In this document: piece by piece, positions 8,881 to 15,473 of the stretch
How the letters are laid out: each line of letters opens with the position of its first letter
Position numbering within the stretch: position 1 is the first letter of the stretch
DNA from: Stutzerimonas stutzeri
Lineage (GTDB): Bacteria > Pseudomonadota > Gammaproteobacteria > Pseudomonadales > Pseudomonadaceae
Length of the DNA stretch: 34,929 nt
Assembly: GCF_024448715.1 (NCBI RefSeq)
Contig: NZ_JAMOHZ010000014.1
Location: 1 to 34,929, forward strand
Reading direction: 5' to 3'
Notes under the pieces: model-generated
Told to the model about the DNA's origin: nothing
The model's database searches: none
Seen by the model: only the letters and a program-made list of their open reading frames with translations
Position numbers and translations under genes: made by a program

Positions 8881-8991
8881 TTCGCCAGCAAGCTGGCTCC
8901 TACAAGTGATGTGCTTCGGCGGCGTCGTTCCAACCGCACCGAAAACCGAGCCACCGTACTGCTTTTTTTTAGGAGCCAGCTTGCTGGCGAA
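8881..8991. repeat. REPIN: inverted pair of REP palindromes
   Basis: A 22-base element at 8881-8902 (beginning TTCGCCAGCAAGC) is repeated as a perfect inverted copy at 8970-8991, with 67 bases between. This is the layout of a REPIN, the REP doublet that RAYT transposases mobilise in pseudomonads. A second interleaved inverted pair, GGTTGGAAC at 8860-8868 and GTTCCAACC at 8927-8935, overlaps it. The element occupies the gap between the acyl-CoA dehydrogenase and alcohol dehydrogenase genes, where a folded transcript could slow readthrough. Related single REPs of the same family occur at 16107-16180. Confidence 0.85.
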
Positions 8992-9034
8992 CCGGACCGC
9001 TCAATCGCAGCGGTCGACAGCCGGGGCCCACCAC

Positions 9035-10825
9035 TCAAAACGCGAAATCCGCCTCCGGCAACGCCATGAGGCACCCAGCGCCACCGAGAATTGCCTCCCG
9101 GTGCGCGCTGGCACGCGGCAATACGCGGCGCAGATAGAAGTCCGCGCTGGCGAGCTTGGCCTGGTAGAACGCCTCCTCACCGGCGCCTTGCTCCAGCGCA
9201 TCCTGCGCCCGAGCGGCCGCCTGTAGCCAGAGCCCAGCTAACAACACATAGGCGGAATACTGTAAGAAATCCACCGACACCGCGCCGATTTCCTGAGGGT
9301 CGCGCTCGGTAGCGGCGAGAATCTCGGCGGTCAGTTCTCGCCACTCGCCGATGCGCGCCTGAACCTTGCGCGCCATTTCCTGCAACGCCGACCGGTCGAG
9401 TTGCTGGTCACAGATTTCGCTGAACTCCGCCTGCAATACCGACAGCTCCGCGCCACCGTCACCGAGCAGCTTGCGGCGGATGTAATCCAGTGCCTGGATG
9501 CCGTTGGTGCCCTCGTAGAGCTGGGTGATGCGGCTGTCGCGCATCAACTGCTCCATGCCCCACTCGCGGATATAGCCGTGGCCGCCGTAGATCTGCACAC
9601 CGAGGCTGGCGACCTCCTGGCCCATGTCGGTGAAGAACGCCTTGACGATCGGAATCAGCAGCGCCGCGCGCTTGCCGGCGGCCTTGCGCGCCGCCGCGTC
9701 GGGATGGCCGTGTTCGAGGTCCAGCTCGCGTGCGCAGTAGGCGGCGAGCATGCGGCTGCCTTCGACCAGCGTCTTCTGGGTGAGCAGCATGCGCCGCACG
9801 TCCGGGTGGACGATGATCGGGTCGGCCGCCTTGTCCGGGTGCTGCACGCCGGCCAGCCCCCGCGACTGCAGCCGCTCGCGGGCATAGCTCAGCGCGCCCT
9901 GGTAGGCCTGTTCGGCGATGCCCAGGCCCTGCAGCCCGACCTGGAAGCGCGCGTCGTTCATCATGGTGAACATGCACGCCAGGCCCTGGTTCGGCTCGCC
10001 GACAATCCAGCCGGTGGCGCCGTCGAAGTTCATCACGCAGGTGGCGGCGCCCTTGATGCCCATCTTGTGCTCGATGGCGCCACAGCTCAGCGCGTTGCGC
10101 GCGCCCGGCGTGCCGTCGGCCTTGGCGATGAACTTGGGTACCAACAGCAGGCTGATGCCCTTCACCCCGGCCGGCGCATCCGGCAGACGCGCCAGCACCA
10201 GATGCACGATGTTCTCGCTCATGTCGTGCTCGCCACCGGAGATGAAGATCTTGCTGCCGCTGACCCGGTAGCTGCCATCCGCTTGAGGCTCGGCCTTGGT
10301 GCGCAACAATGCCAGGTCGGTACCGGCCTGCGGCTCGGTGAGGCACATGGTGCCGCTCCAGCTGCCACTGACCAGCTTCTCGAGATAGGCGTTCTTCAGC
10401 TCGTCGCTGCCGTGCTTGTACAGCGCCAGCACCGCGCCCTCGGTAAGGCCGGAGTAGATGCGGAACGACAGCGAGGCGCCCATCAGCATCTCGTGGAAGT
10501 TGCACGCCACCAGCTGCGGAAAGCCCTGGCCGCCGTACTCAGTCGGCCCGGTCATGCTCGCCCAGCCGTTATCGACGTACTGCTGGTAGGCCTCGACGAA
10601 GCCCTGCGGCGTCCTCACCTCACCGTTTTCCAGGGTTACGCCCTCTTCATCGCTATTACGATTAAGTGGGGCGATCTCGCCGCCGGTGTAGCGCGCAGCC
10701 TCTTCCAGCACGCCGTCGATCAATTCGTGATCCAGACCGTTGCCAAGCAGCTCGCAGTGGGCCGTGGCATCGAACAGCTCGTGCAGCACGAAGCGCATGT
10801 CACGCAGCGGGGCCTTGTATTCCAT
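9035..10825 (-). CDS. Acyl-CoA dehydrogenase, long (about 600-residue) FadE type
   Basis: A 596-residue FAD enzyme that introduces the 2,3 double bond into acyl-CoA, the first step of beta-oxidation. The N-terminal helical domain is followed by the FAD/substrate middle domain with MCLTEPQAGTDLALL (about 160-174) and GSKIFISGGEHD, then the C-terminal helical domain. QLYEGTNGIQ places the catalytic base at E438. An extra C-terminal domain of about 130 residues is typical of this long pseudomonad class. The start, ATG 10825, has GGAGG eight bases upstream and lies two bases after the stop of the preceding 3-hydroxyacyl-CoA dehydrogenase gene, so the two are clearly co-transcribed and probably translationally coupled. 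Chain-length specificity is not visible. Confidence 0.92.
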   Translation of the reverse strand: MEYKAPLRDMRFVLHELFDATAHCELLGNGLDHELIDGVLEEAARYTGGEIAPLNRNSDEEGVTLENGEVRTPQGFVEAYQQYVDNGWASMTGPTEYGGQGFPQLVACNFHEMLMGASLSFRIYSGLTEGAVLALYKHGSDELKNAYLEKLVSGSWSGTMCLTEPQAGTDLALLRTKAEPQADGSYRVSGSKIFISGGEHDMSENIVHLVLARLPDAPAGVKGISLLLVPKFIAKADGTPGARNALSCGAIEHKMGIKGAATCVMNFDGATGWIVGEPNQGLACMFTMMNDARFQVGLQGLGIAEQAYQGALSYARERLQSRGLAGVQHPDKAADPIIVHPDVRRMLLTQKTLVEGSRMLAAYCARELDLEHGHPDAAARKAAGKRAALLIPIVKAFFTDMGQEVASLGVQIYGGHGYIREWGMEQLMRDSRITQLYEGTNGIQALDYIRRKLLGDGGAELSVLQAEFSEICDQQLDRSALQEMARKVQARIGEWRELTAEILAATERDPQEIGAVSVDFLQYSAYVLLAGLWLQAAARAQDALEQGAGEEAFYQAKLASADFYLRRVLPRASAHREAILGGAGCLMALPEADFAF

Positions 10826-10827
10826 GC

Positions 10828-12066
10828 TCAGGCCTCCTTCTTGTAGTCGACGAAGCGACCGCCGAGCGTGGCTAGGCTGTCGATCAGTTCGGCCGGCTTC
10901 CAGTGCGGGCCGTGGCGCTCGGCCAGCGCATTCAAGCGATCGCGAATCGCTGGCAGGCCTTGGCGGTCCGCCCAGGTCAGCGGCCCGCCGACTTCGGCCG
11001 GGAAGCCGTAGCCGTTGAGATAGACGGTATCGATGTCGGTGCTGGATTCGGCCATGCCTTCCTGGAGAATCTTCGCGCCTTCGTTGACCAGCGCCAGCAG
11101 GCAGCGCTCGAGAATTTCCTCCGTACCGATGTCGCGGCGCCGATAGCCCAGCCGCTCGGACTCGCGCTGCACCAGCGCATCTACTTCGGGGTCGTGTTCA
11201 GCCTGGCGGCTGCCCTCGGCGTAGCGGTAATAGCCCATGCGCGATTTCTGGCCGAAGCGGCCCAGCTCGCACAGGCGGTTGTCGATCTGCACCTCAGGCT
11301 CGTCTTGCCCTTTGCCGGCCAGCTCGCGGGCGCGCCACTCCAGGTCGATGCCGACCACGTCGTACATGCGGAATGGACCCATGGCGAACCCGAAGCTCTG
11401 CAGCGCGGCGTCTACCTGATGCGGGTAGGCACCTTCGAGCAGCATCGTCCGCGCCTCACGCACATAGGTGGCAAGCATGCGGTTGCCGATGAAACCCTGG
11501 CAGTTGCCGGCCACGACGCTGACCTTGCCCATGCGCTTGCCGAGTTCGGTAGAGACGTCCAGCACCGCTTTCGAGGTCTTCGCGCCGCGGACGATTTCTA
11601 GCAGCTTCATGATGTGCGCCGGGCTGAAGAAGTGCAGACCCACGACCTGCTCGGGGCGCCCGGTGACGGCGGCGATGGCGTCGATATCCAGCGCCGAAGT
11701 GTTGCTGGCGAGAATGCCGGCCGGCTTCACGATGCCGTCCAGCTCGCGGAAGATGTTCTGCTTCAGCTCGAGGTTCTCGTAGACCGCCTCGATCACCAGA
11801 TCGACATCCTTCAGCGCCTGATAGTCGGCCGCCTTGCTTATGCAGGCGCGACGCGCCGCCGCCTGCGCCTCGTCGATACGGCCCTGGCGGACGTTGTGTG
11901 CGTAGGTCTCGGCCACCACGCCCAGCGCCTGATCGAGCATCTGCGGATTGTTATCCAGCCACAGCACCTGCACACCGGCGTTGGCCAGGCTCATGACGAT
12001 ACCGCGGCCCATGGTGCCGGCACCGATGACGGCGGCGGTCTGGATATCGAAGCGGGTTTGGCTCAT
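10828..12066 (-). CDS. 3-hydroxyacyl-CoA dehydrogenase
   Basis: A 412-residue NAD-dependent enzyme oxidising 3-hydroxyacyl-CoA to 3-ketoacyl-CoA. The Rossmann motif VIGAGTMGRG lies at 13-22. ILASNTSALDI and GLHFFSPAHIMKLLEIV, which contains the catalytic histidine, follow in the NAD domain. Two C-terminal helical domains come after that, with GFIGNRMLATYVREA opening the first. There is no N-terminal enoyl-CoA hydratase domain, so this is a stand-alone dehydrogenase and not FadB. The start has GAGGA eight bases upstream. It is the first gene of the minus-strand catabolic cluster and is divergent from the LysR regulator, 102 bases away. No thiolase or hydratase gene is in the window, so the cluster must draw on others for a full cycle. 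Confidence 0.93.
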   Translation of the reverse strand: MSQTRFDIQTAAVIGAGTMGRGIVMSLANAGVQVLWLDNNPQMLDQALGVVAETYAHNVRQGRIDEAQAAARRACISKAADYQALKDVDLVIEAVYENLELKQNIFRELDGIVKPAGILASNTSALDIDAIAAVTGRPEQVVGLHFFSPAHIMKLLEIVRGAKTSKAVLDVSTELGKRMGKVSVVAGNCQGFIGNRMLATYVREARTMLLEGAYPHQVDAALQSFGFAMGPFRMYDVVGIDLEWRARELAGKGQDEPEVQIDNRLCELGRFGQKSRMGYYRYAEGSRQAEHDPEVDALVQRESERLGYRRRDIGTEEILERCLLALVNEGAKILQEGMAESSTDIDTVYLNGYGFPAEVGGPLTWADRQGLPAIRDRLNALAERHGPHWKPAELIDSLATLGGRFVDYKKEA

Positions 12067-12111
12067 TGCTGCAGTCCTCGTCGCAAGGCAGAAAAAACAG
12101 AAGACCTACCT

Positions 12112-12129
12112 TAGTTGAAGACGCTACTA
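12112..12129. promoter_or_regulatory. Candidate LysR operator between divergent genes
   Basis: TAGT and ACTA are separated by ten bases, close to the T-N11-A dyad typical of LysR binding sites. The position is between the 3-hydroxyacyl-CoA dehydrogenase and LysR genes and just upstream of the LysR promoter. A direct repeat GAAGAC at 12100-12105 and 12117-12122 overlaps it. Either could be the regulator site. Confidence 0.35.
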
Positions 12130-12132
12130 TTT

Positions 12133-12161
12133 TTGAAATTTAGTCTTGTGATACTTCTAAT
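12133..12161 (+). promoter_or_regulatory. Sigma-70-type promoter of the LysR gene
   Basis: TTGAAA at 12133-12138 and TCTAAT at 12156-12161 are separated by exactly 17 bases, each matching consensus in five of six positions. A start site about seven bases downstream of the -10 box would fall at about 12168, next to the ATG at 12169. That would give an almost leaderless mRNA. Confidence 0.6.
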
Positions 12162-12168
12162 TCATTCG

Positions 12169-13068
12169 ATGAATATCTACAACTTCGATCTCAACCTACT
12201 CCGCGTGCTAGACGCTCTGCTACGTGAGCGCAACGTATCCCGCGCGGCGGAGCGTTTGTCCCTCAGCCAACCGGCCGTCAGCAATGCGCTCAATCGTCTG
12301 CGCGAACTGCTCGACGATCCTCTGCTGGTACGCGTCGGTCGCGTCATGCAACCCACACCCCGCGCGCTGAGCCTTGAAGCGCCGATCCGCGATGCGCTGC
12401 AGCAGATCGAACATACACTCAATGCCGGTGACTTCTTCGATCCGTCCACCAGCCGTCAACGCTTCGTCATCGCCGTGACCGACTACGTCGAGCTGATCTG
12501 CATGCCGCGCTTGATGGCGCACCTGGCTGATGTGGCACCAGGGATTCAATTGGCGATCCAGCACCTGACTCCATCGCTGCCGGCAGAAGCACTGAACAAC
12601 GGCAAACTGGACTTGGTGTTAGGACGTTTCCTCGAAGTCCCCGCTCGCTTTCACACTCGCCGCTGGGCGAGCGAAACGTTGCAAGTGGCGGTGCGCCGCG
12701 GACATCCGCTGATTGAAGAGACACTCGATCTCACAAGCTTCCTGCATCTGCGTCATCTTTGGGTCCACGGCGGCCAGACACGCGGGATGGTCGATCAATG
12801 GCTGGAAGATCACGATCTCGCACGCGACGTCGTTTACACCACCCCCAACTACCTCCAGGCCGCCCACATCGTCGCCAGCAGCGACCTGGCCGCCGTGCTG
12901 CCCGCCCAACTCGCCCGCCACTTCGCGAAGCTGCTGCCGCTGCAACTCTTCGACGTGCCGTTCGATCTAGGCACCTTCCAGCTGGACATCGTCACCGTCG
13001 CCCAGCGAGAGCGGGATGCAGCATTGCAGTGGTTGATTGAGCGGATTGTGGCGGTTGCCAAGCAATGA
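12169..13068 (+). CDS. LysR-family transcriptional regulator of the catabolic cluster
   Basis: A 299-residue LysR regulator. The winged helix-turn-helix is within residues 5-65, with RNVSRAAERLSLSQPAVSNA as the recognition region, followed by a linker helix and the LysR substrate-binding domain (about 90-295). The N-terminus MNIYNFDLNLLRVL is typical for the family. The start at ATG 12169 has no Shine-Dalgarno; a longer frame from 12115 would add an atypical hydrophobic 18 residues. Its divergence from the 3-hydroxyacyl-CoA dehydrogenase gene points to control of that cluster and of itself. The inducer is unknown; in such a setting an acyl-CoA or related metabolite would be a guess. Confidence 0.92.
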   Translation: MNIYNFDLNLLRVLDALLRERNVSRAAERLSLSQPAVSNALNRLRELLDDPLLVRVGRVMQPTPRALSLEAPIRDALQQIEHTLNAGDFFDPSTSRQRFVIAVTDYVELICMPRLMAHLADVAPGIQLAIQHLTPSLPAEALNNGKLDLVLGRFLEVPARFHTRRWASETLQVAVRRGHPLIEETLDLTSFLHLRHLWVHGGQTRGMVDQWLEDHDLARDVVYTTPNYLQAAHIVASSDLAAVLPAQLARHFAKLLPLQLFDVPFDLGTFQLDIVTVAQRERDAALQWLIERIVAVAKQ

Positions 13069-13405
13069 CTGTCGGGTGGCTTTTTTGCTTTTTTATTAAA
13101 AAAGCTTGAGCCGCTACGCGCAAAACATCAACCGACGTACGGTTCCGGCAATTAATACTCATAATTAACAGCTGGTTAGATTTGAATTAAAGAGCATAAA
13201 AAGCTAGCCAGACCTAAACTCAATATAAGAACTGTACTAATTTAATTATCTGCGTATATTCGCCTCCACTGCTTCGCAATTAACACTTCGACACCCAGCT
13301 TGATGTTTCTTTGTTTCGTCTCCCTGGTTCGTTTTGCTTCTCGCTTCTCAGTCTCGACGCTGAAAAATCAGCTTCGCAGCCTTAAAACCACCTTGGAGAT
13401 ACATC
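13069..13405 (+). promoter_or_regulatory. AT-rich intergenic region and probable long cold-shock leader
   Basis: 337 bases without a gene, markedly more AT-rich than the surroundings up to about 13260. A perfect AT hairpin, GCTTTTTT / AAAAAAGC at 13087-13105, may end LysR transcription. TATATT at 13255-13260 is a possible -10 box, with no good -35. A start near 13267 would give the cold-shock gene a leader of about 140 bases, similar in length to that of E. coli cspA. The last 100 bases are pyrimidine-rich, with several GTTTCGTC/GTTTTGCTTCTC-like stretches. Confidence 0.4.
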
Positions 13406-13618
13406 ATGTCTGCTCGTCAAAACGGCACTGTTAAATGGTTCAACGATGAAAAAGGCTTCGGCTTCATCACCCCAACTGATGGCAGCGAAGATCTTTTCGT
13501 TCACTATCGTTCGATCGAAAGCGCTGGCTTCAAAAGCCTGAGCGAAGGCCAGTCGGTCTCTTTCATGGCCACCAAAGGTCAGAAAGGGATGCAGGCCGAT
13601 CAGGTCCAAGTCGTTTAA
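13406..13618 (+). CDS. CspA-family cold-shock protein
   Basis: A 70-residue single cold-shock domain that binds single-stranded nucleic acid and melts RNA structure. Both RNA-binding motifs are present: KGFGFI (RNP1) and LFVHY (RNP2), after [10 protein letters not shown]. The start ATG at 13406 has TTGGAG seven bases upstream. A strong factor-independent terminator lies 12 bases after the stop, so it is a single-gene transcript. The long AT-rich region upstream suggests leader-mediated temperature or growth-phase control, as in other csp genes. Which pseudomonad Csp paralogue it is cannot be settled by eye. Confidence 0.95.
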   Translation: MSARQNGTVKWFNDEKGFGFITPTDGSEDLFVHYRSIESAGFKSLSEGQSVSFMATKGQKGMQADQVQVV

Positions 13619-13630
13619 GACGCCTGATTT

Positions 13631-13660
13631 AAAAAGCCCCGCTTCGGCGGGGCTTTTTTT
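13631..13660 (+). terminator. Factor-independent terminator of the cold-shock gene
   Basis: The stem GCCCCGC / GCGGGGC with a TTCG tetraloop is flanked by an A run before it and seven Ts after it. Confidence 0.95.
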
Positions 13661-13705
13661 GTCCAAAGAAAAGTGGCGCATTGAGGGTGTTAGAGAGAAA
13701 GCAGA

Positions 13706-13873
13706 TTATTTCCCAGGCTTCCGAAAAGGAATGAGTCTTCGGTTTCGCCTGCTGGTCAAGTAGGCCCCGGTTACAAAGCTATCCATGACCCCTTTAGCCT
13801 TTTCGTCGTGACAGAAAAAAACCGCCTCAGCTCCATTCCGTATGGGGTAGCTATGCCCCGCAGACGCGCGAAG
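13706..13873 (-). other. Open frame of unknown status downstream of the histidine kinase
   Basis: 55 open codons (up to the preceding stop) overlap the last 23 bases of the histidine kinase gene and end at TAA 13706-13708. The frame reads naturally (AEAVFFCHDEKAKG, MDSFVTGAYLTSRRNRR, IPFRKPGK) but the only ATG, at 13786, comes late and has no ribosome site. It could be a small gene with an unusual start, the remnant of a longer gene, or a recurring intergenic sequence. I do not recognise it. Confidence 0.25.
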
Positions 13874-14993
13874 TTAGCGGCAGTCTGACGGTGAAAACAG
13901 TGCCGTGATCGATTTCGGACTCTACCTTGATACGCCCTTGATGCGCCGCGACGATCTCGCCGGCGATAAACAATCCAAGGCCCAGCCCAGAGTTGGGCCC
14001 ATGTTCACCTGCGGCGTATTGAGAATGGCGGCTCATGGGATTGAAGATATGGGGAATCGCCTCGTCGGCGATCGGCTCGCCCTGGTTGCGTACCGCAAAT
14101 ACCGCGCACCCCTGATCGGCTTGCAAGCTGACCATAATCGGTGAGGTCTCATTGCCATGCTGGACGGCGTTGCCGATCAGGTTGGAAAAAACCTGCTCCA
14201 TCCGCGCCGCATCGAACTGACCAACCAGCTCTCCGCTTGCTTCGAAGACGATGTTGCACTCCGGATGATAGGCCCGTATTTCCTCGACGATGCCTTCACA
14301 TATCGCCGCCAAGCTGGTTTCTGCCAGTTGCACGGGAATGCCCGAACCAACCTGTGAGCGGGTGAAATCGAGCAGATCGCTGACGATCTTGTTTGCCCGT
14401 TTGACGCTGGTATAGATGCGCGAGGCGATCTTGGTCGGCTTGGGACCTAAATCATCTGCCAACAGAAGCACCTCGGAGCCGAGCAGTATCGCGCCCAGCG
14501 GCGTGCGCAAATCATGCCCAAGGATGCCTAGGAAGATGTCTCGCGAGGCACTGACAGCCTCTGAATAACTCGCGATGGACTCGGCGAGCGCCTGGTCGAT
14601 GGCCTCGTTAAAGCGAATCATGTCTTCCACTTCGAAATCCGTGCCACTTTTGATTTGCTGCAACCACTGCATCAGCACACTGCTGCGCAAGGCGCGGTAC
14701 TCCGAGACCATTTGCTCAATAGTGAAGCCGGCCATGTGCCGTGTTATGGCGTGGGTTTCCGCAGCGGTTTCGTCCTCGCTTTCGGGCGCGTTGCCCTGGG
14801 ATTTATCGATCTGCTCCGCAGTCGTCTGCGTGGTTTGCATATCTGCCACAATGGTCCTGAGCATTTGCTCGGCATGGTCCCGCAGGTCACTAGGGTCCAT
14901 CGTCGTGGACGCCGGCTTGATGGTCATGGCGAAGTCTTCCCAAGCCTGCAGAATCGGCTCAAGGTTGTCGATGATGAAGTGGGCAAGGCGCAT
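13851..14993 (-). CDS. Soluble sensor histidine kinase with an RsbRD-like N-terminal region
   Basis: A 380-residue kinase with no membrane segment and no receiver domain. The first 145 residues are helical and resemble the RsbRD/RsbR N-terminal sensory type (HMAGFTIEQMVSEYRALRSSV). The HisKA box GILGHDLRTPLGA carries H160. The ATPase domain shows NLIGNAVQHG, VRNQGEPI and a glycine-rich NSGLGLGLFIAGEIV. The G1 motif has N where many kinases have D, a common variant in this subclass. ATG 14993 has GGAG eight bases upstream. It is an orphan, with no response regulator nearby. The same-strand neighbour upstream is the predicted Rsm-type RNA; whether the two are functionally linked is unknown. Confidence 0.88.
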   Translation of the reverse strand: MRLAHFIIDNLEPILQAWEDFAMTIKPASTTMDPSDLRDHAEQMLRTIVADMQTTQTTAEQIDKSQGNAPESEDETAAETHAITRHMAGFTIEQMVSEYRALRSSVLMQWLQQIKSGTDFEVEDMIRFNEAIDQALAESIASYSEAVSASRDIFLGILGHDLRTPLGAILLGSEVLLLADDLGPKPTKIASRIYTSVKRANKIVSDLLDFTRSQVGSGIPVQLAETSLAAICEGIVEEIRAYHPECNIVFEASGELVGQFDAARMEQVFSNLIGNAVQHGNETSPIMVSLQADQGCAVFAVRNQGEPIADEAIPHIFNPMSRHSQYAAGEHGPNSGLGLGLFIAGEIVAAHQGRIKVESEIDHGTVFTVRLPLTSRVCGA

Positions 14994-15144
14994 GAAGTAT
15001 CGCTCCGCAAATAAAAATCGACGGTCAACTCGGCGCAGGGTTCAAGCTAGACGGGGCTCGCTGGGCGCTCCGTGACATCGCAGATGTCATCAGCAGTAAG
15101 AAAACTGAAGGGCAACATCGAAACAGCGCTACGAACATCCGTAA

Positions 15145-15163
15145 CCGGTGGACACTCCACCGG
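15145..15163. other. Perfect 8-base hairpin upstream of the histidine kinase
   Basis: CCGGTGGA / TCCACCGG with a three-base loop lies between the Rsm-type RNA terminator and the kinase start. It could be a leader structure or a protein-binding dyad; nothing else decides between these. Confidence 0.4.
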
Positions 15164-15188
15164 AGAGCCCGACTTTCTTCCAGGCAAC

Positions 15189-15213
15189 AAAAAACCCGCC
15201 GAAGCGGGTTTTT
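15189..15213 (-). terminator. Terminator of the Rsm-type RNA
   Basis: On the minus strand the stem CCCGC / GCGGG with a TTCG loop is followed by six Ts. It closes the series of GGA hairpins and has A/T runs on both sides, so it may also work in the other direction. Confidence 0.92.
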
Positions 15214-15300
15214 CCTGACCATTCCGAAATCCTTTCGAATGCCATCCTGGCGGTGGTCGATCATCCTTGATCCTGAGCGCGTCCTGCGCTTCAGAGTGGG
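15189..15300 (-). ncRNA. RsmX/Y/Z-type (CsrB family) regulatory RNA
   Basis: About 112 bases transcribed toward the histidine kinase gene. Successive short hairpins each expose GGA in the loop: GCGCAGGACGCGC (15277-15289), GATCAAGGATGATC (15259-15272), GCCAGGATGGC (15241-15251) and CGAAAGGATTTCG (15225-15237). A further TCAGGA follows before the terminator stem. This is the design of Rsm RNAs, which sequester the translational repressor RsmA/CsrA and are made under control of the GacS/GacA system. Length and 3' terminator fit. The 5' end is inferred from the upstream GacA-like site and may be off by ten bases or so. It is not in the rpoS-fdxA position of rsmZ, so it may be an rsmX- or rsmY-like copy. 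Confidence 0.8.
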
Positions 15301-15353
15301 TGTAGATTAATCCTTGTCCGTCGGTAGCCATAGCGCTGAACGCCGCTACCGCT

Positions 15354-15371
15354 TGTAAGCCTTTCGCTATA
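15354..15371 (-). promoter_or_regulatory. Candidate GacA box upstream of the Rsm-type RNA
   Basis: On the minus strand TATAGC, six bases, then CTTACA. The consensus is TGTAAG-N6-CTTACA; the second half is perfect, the first matches three of six. It ends 53 bases before the inferred RNA start, close to the usual distance in Pseudomonas rsm genes. Confidence 0.55.
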
Positions 15372-15473
15372 GCTGCGTTGCCATAGCTCAGCATTGCGCA
15401 GCGTATCCAGGCGTAACCGTGGACCGCCCACCTAAGCAACGCGGCTTCATACCGGGCCAATGATGCAGACAAC

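Noticed and set aside
9401..10846. A 481-codon open frame antisense to the acyl-CoA dehydrogenase gene
   Set aside because: It mirrors the real gene almost exactly and has a low-complexity Ala/Val/Gln/His-rich composition typical of antisense frames.
15047..15472. A 141-codon open frame on the minus strand
   Set aside because: It runs through the GGA hairpins and the terminator of the predicted RNA, has no ribosome site, and its translation resembles nothing known. The RNA gene explains the region better.
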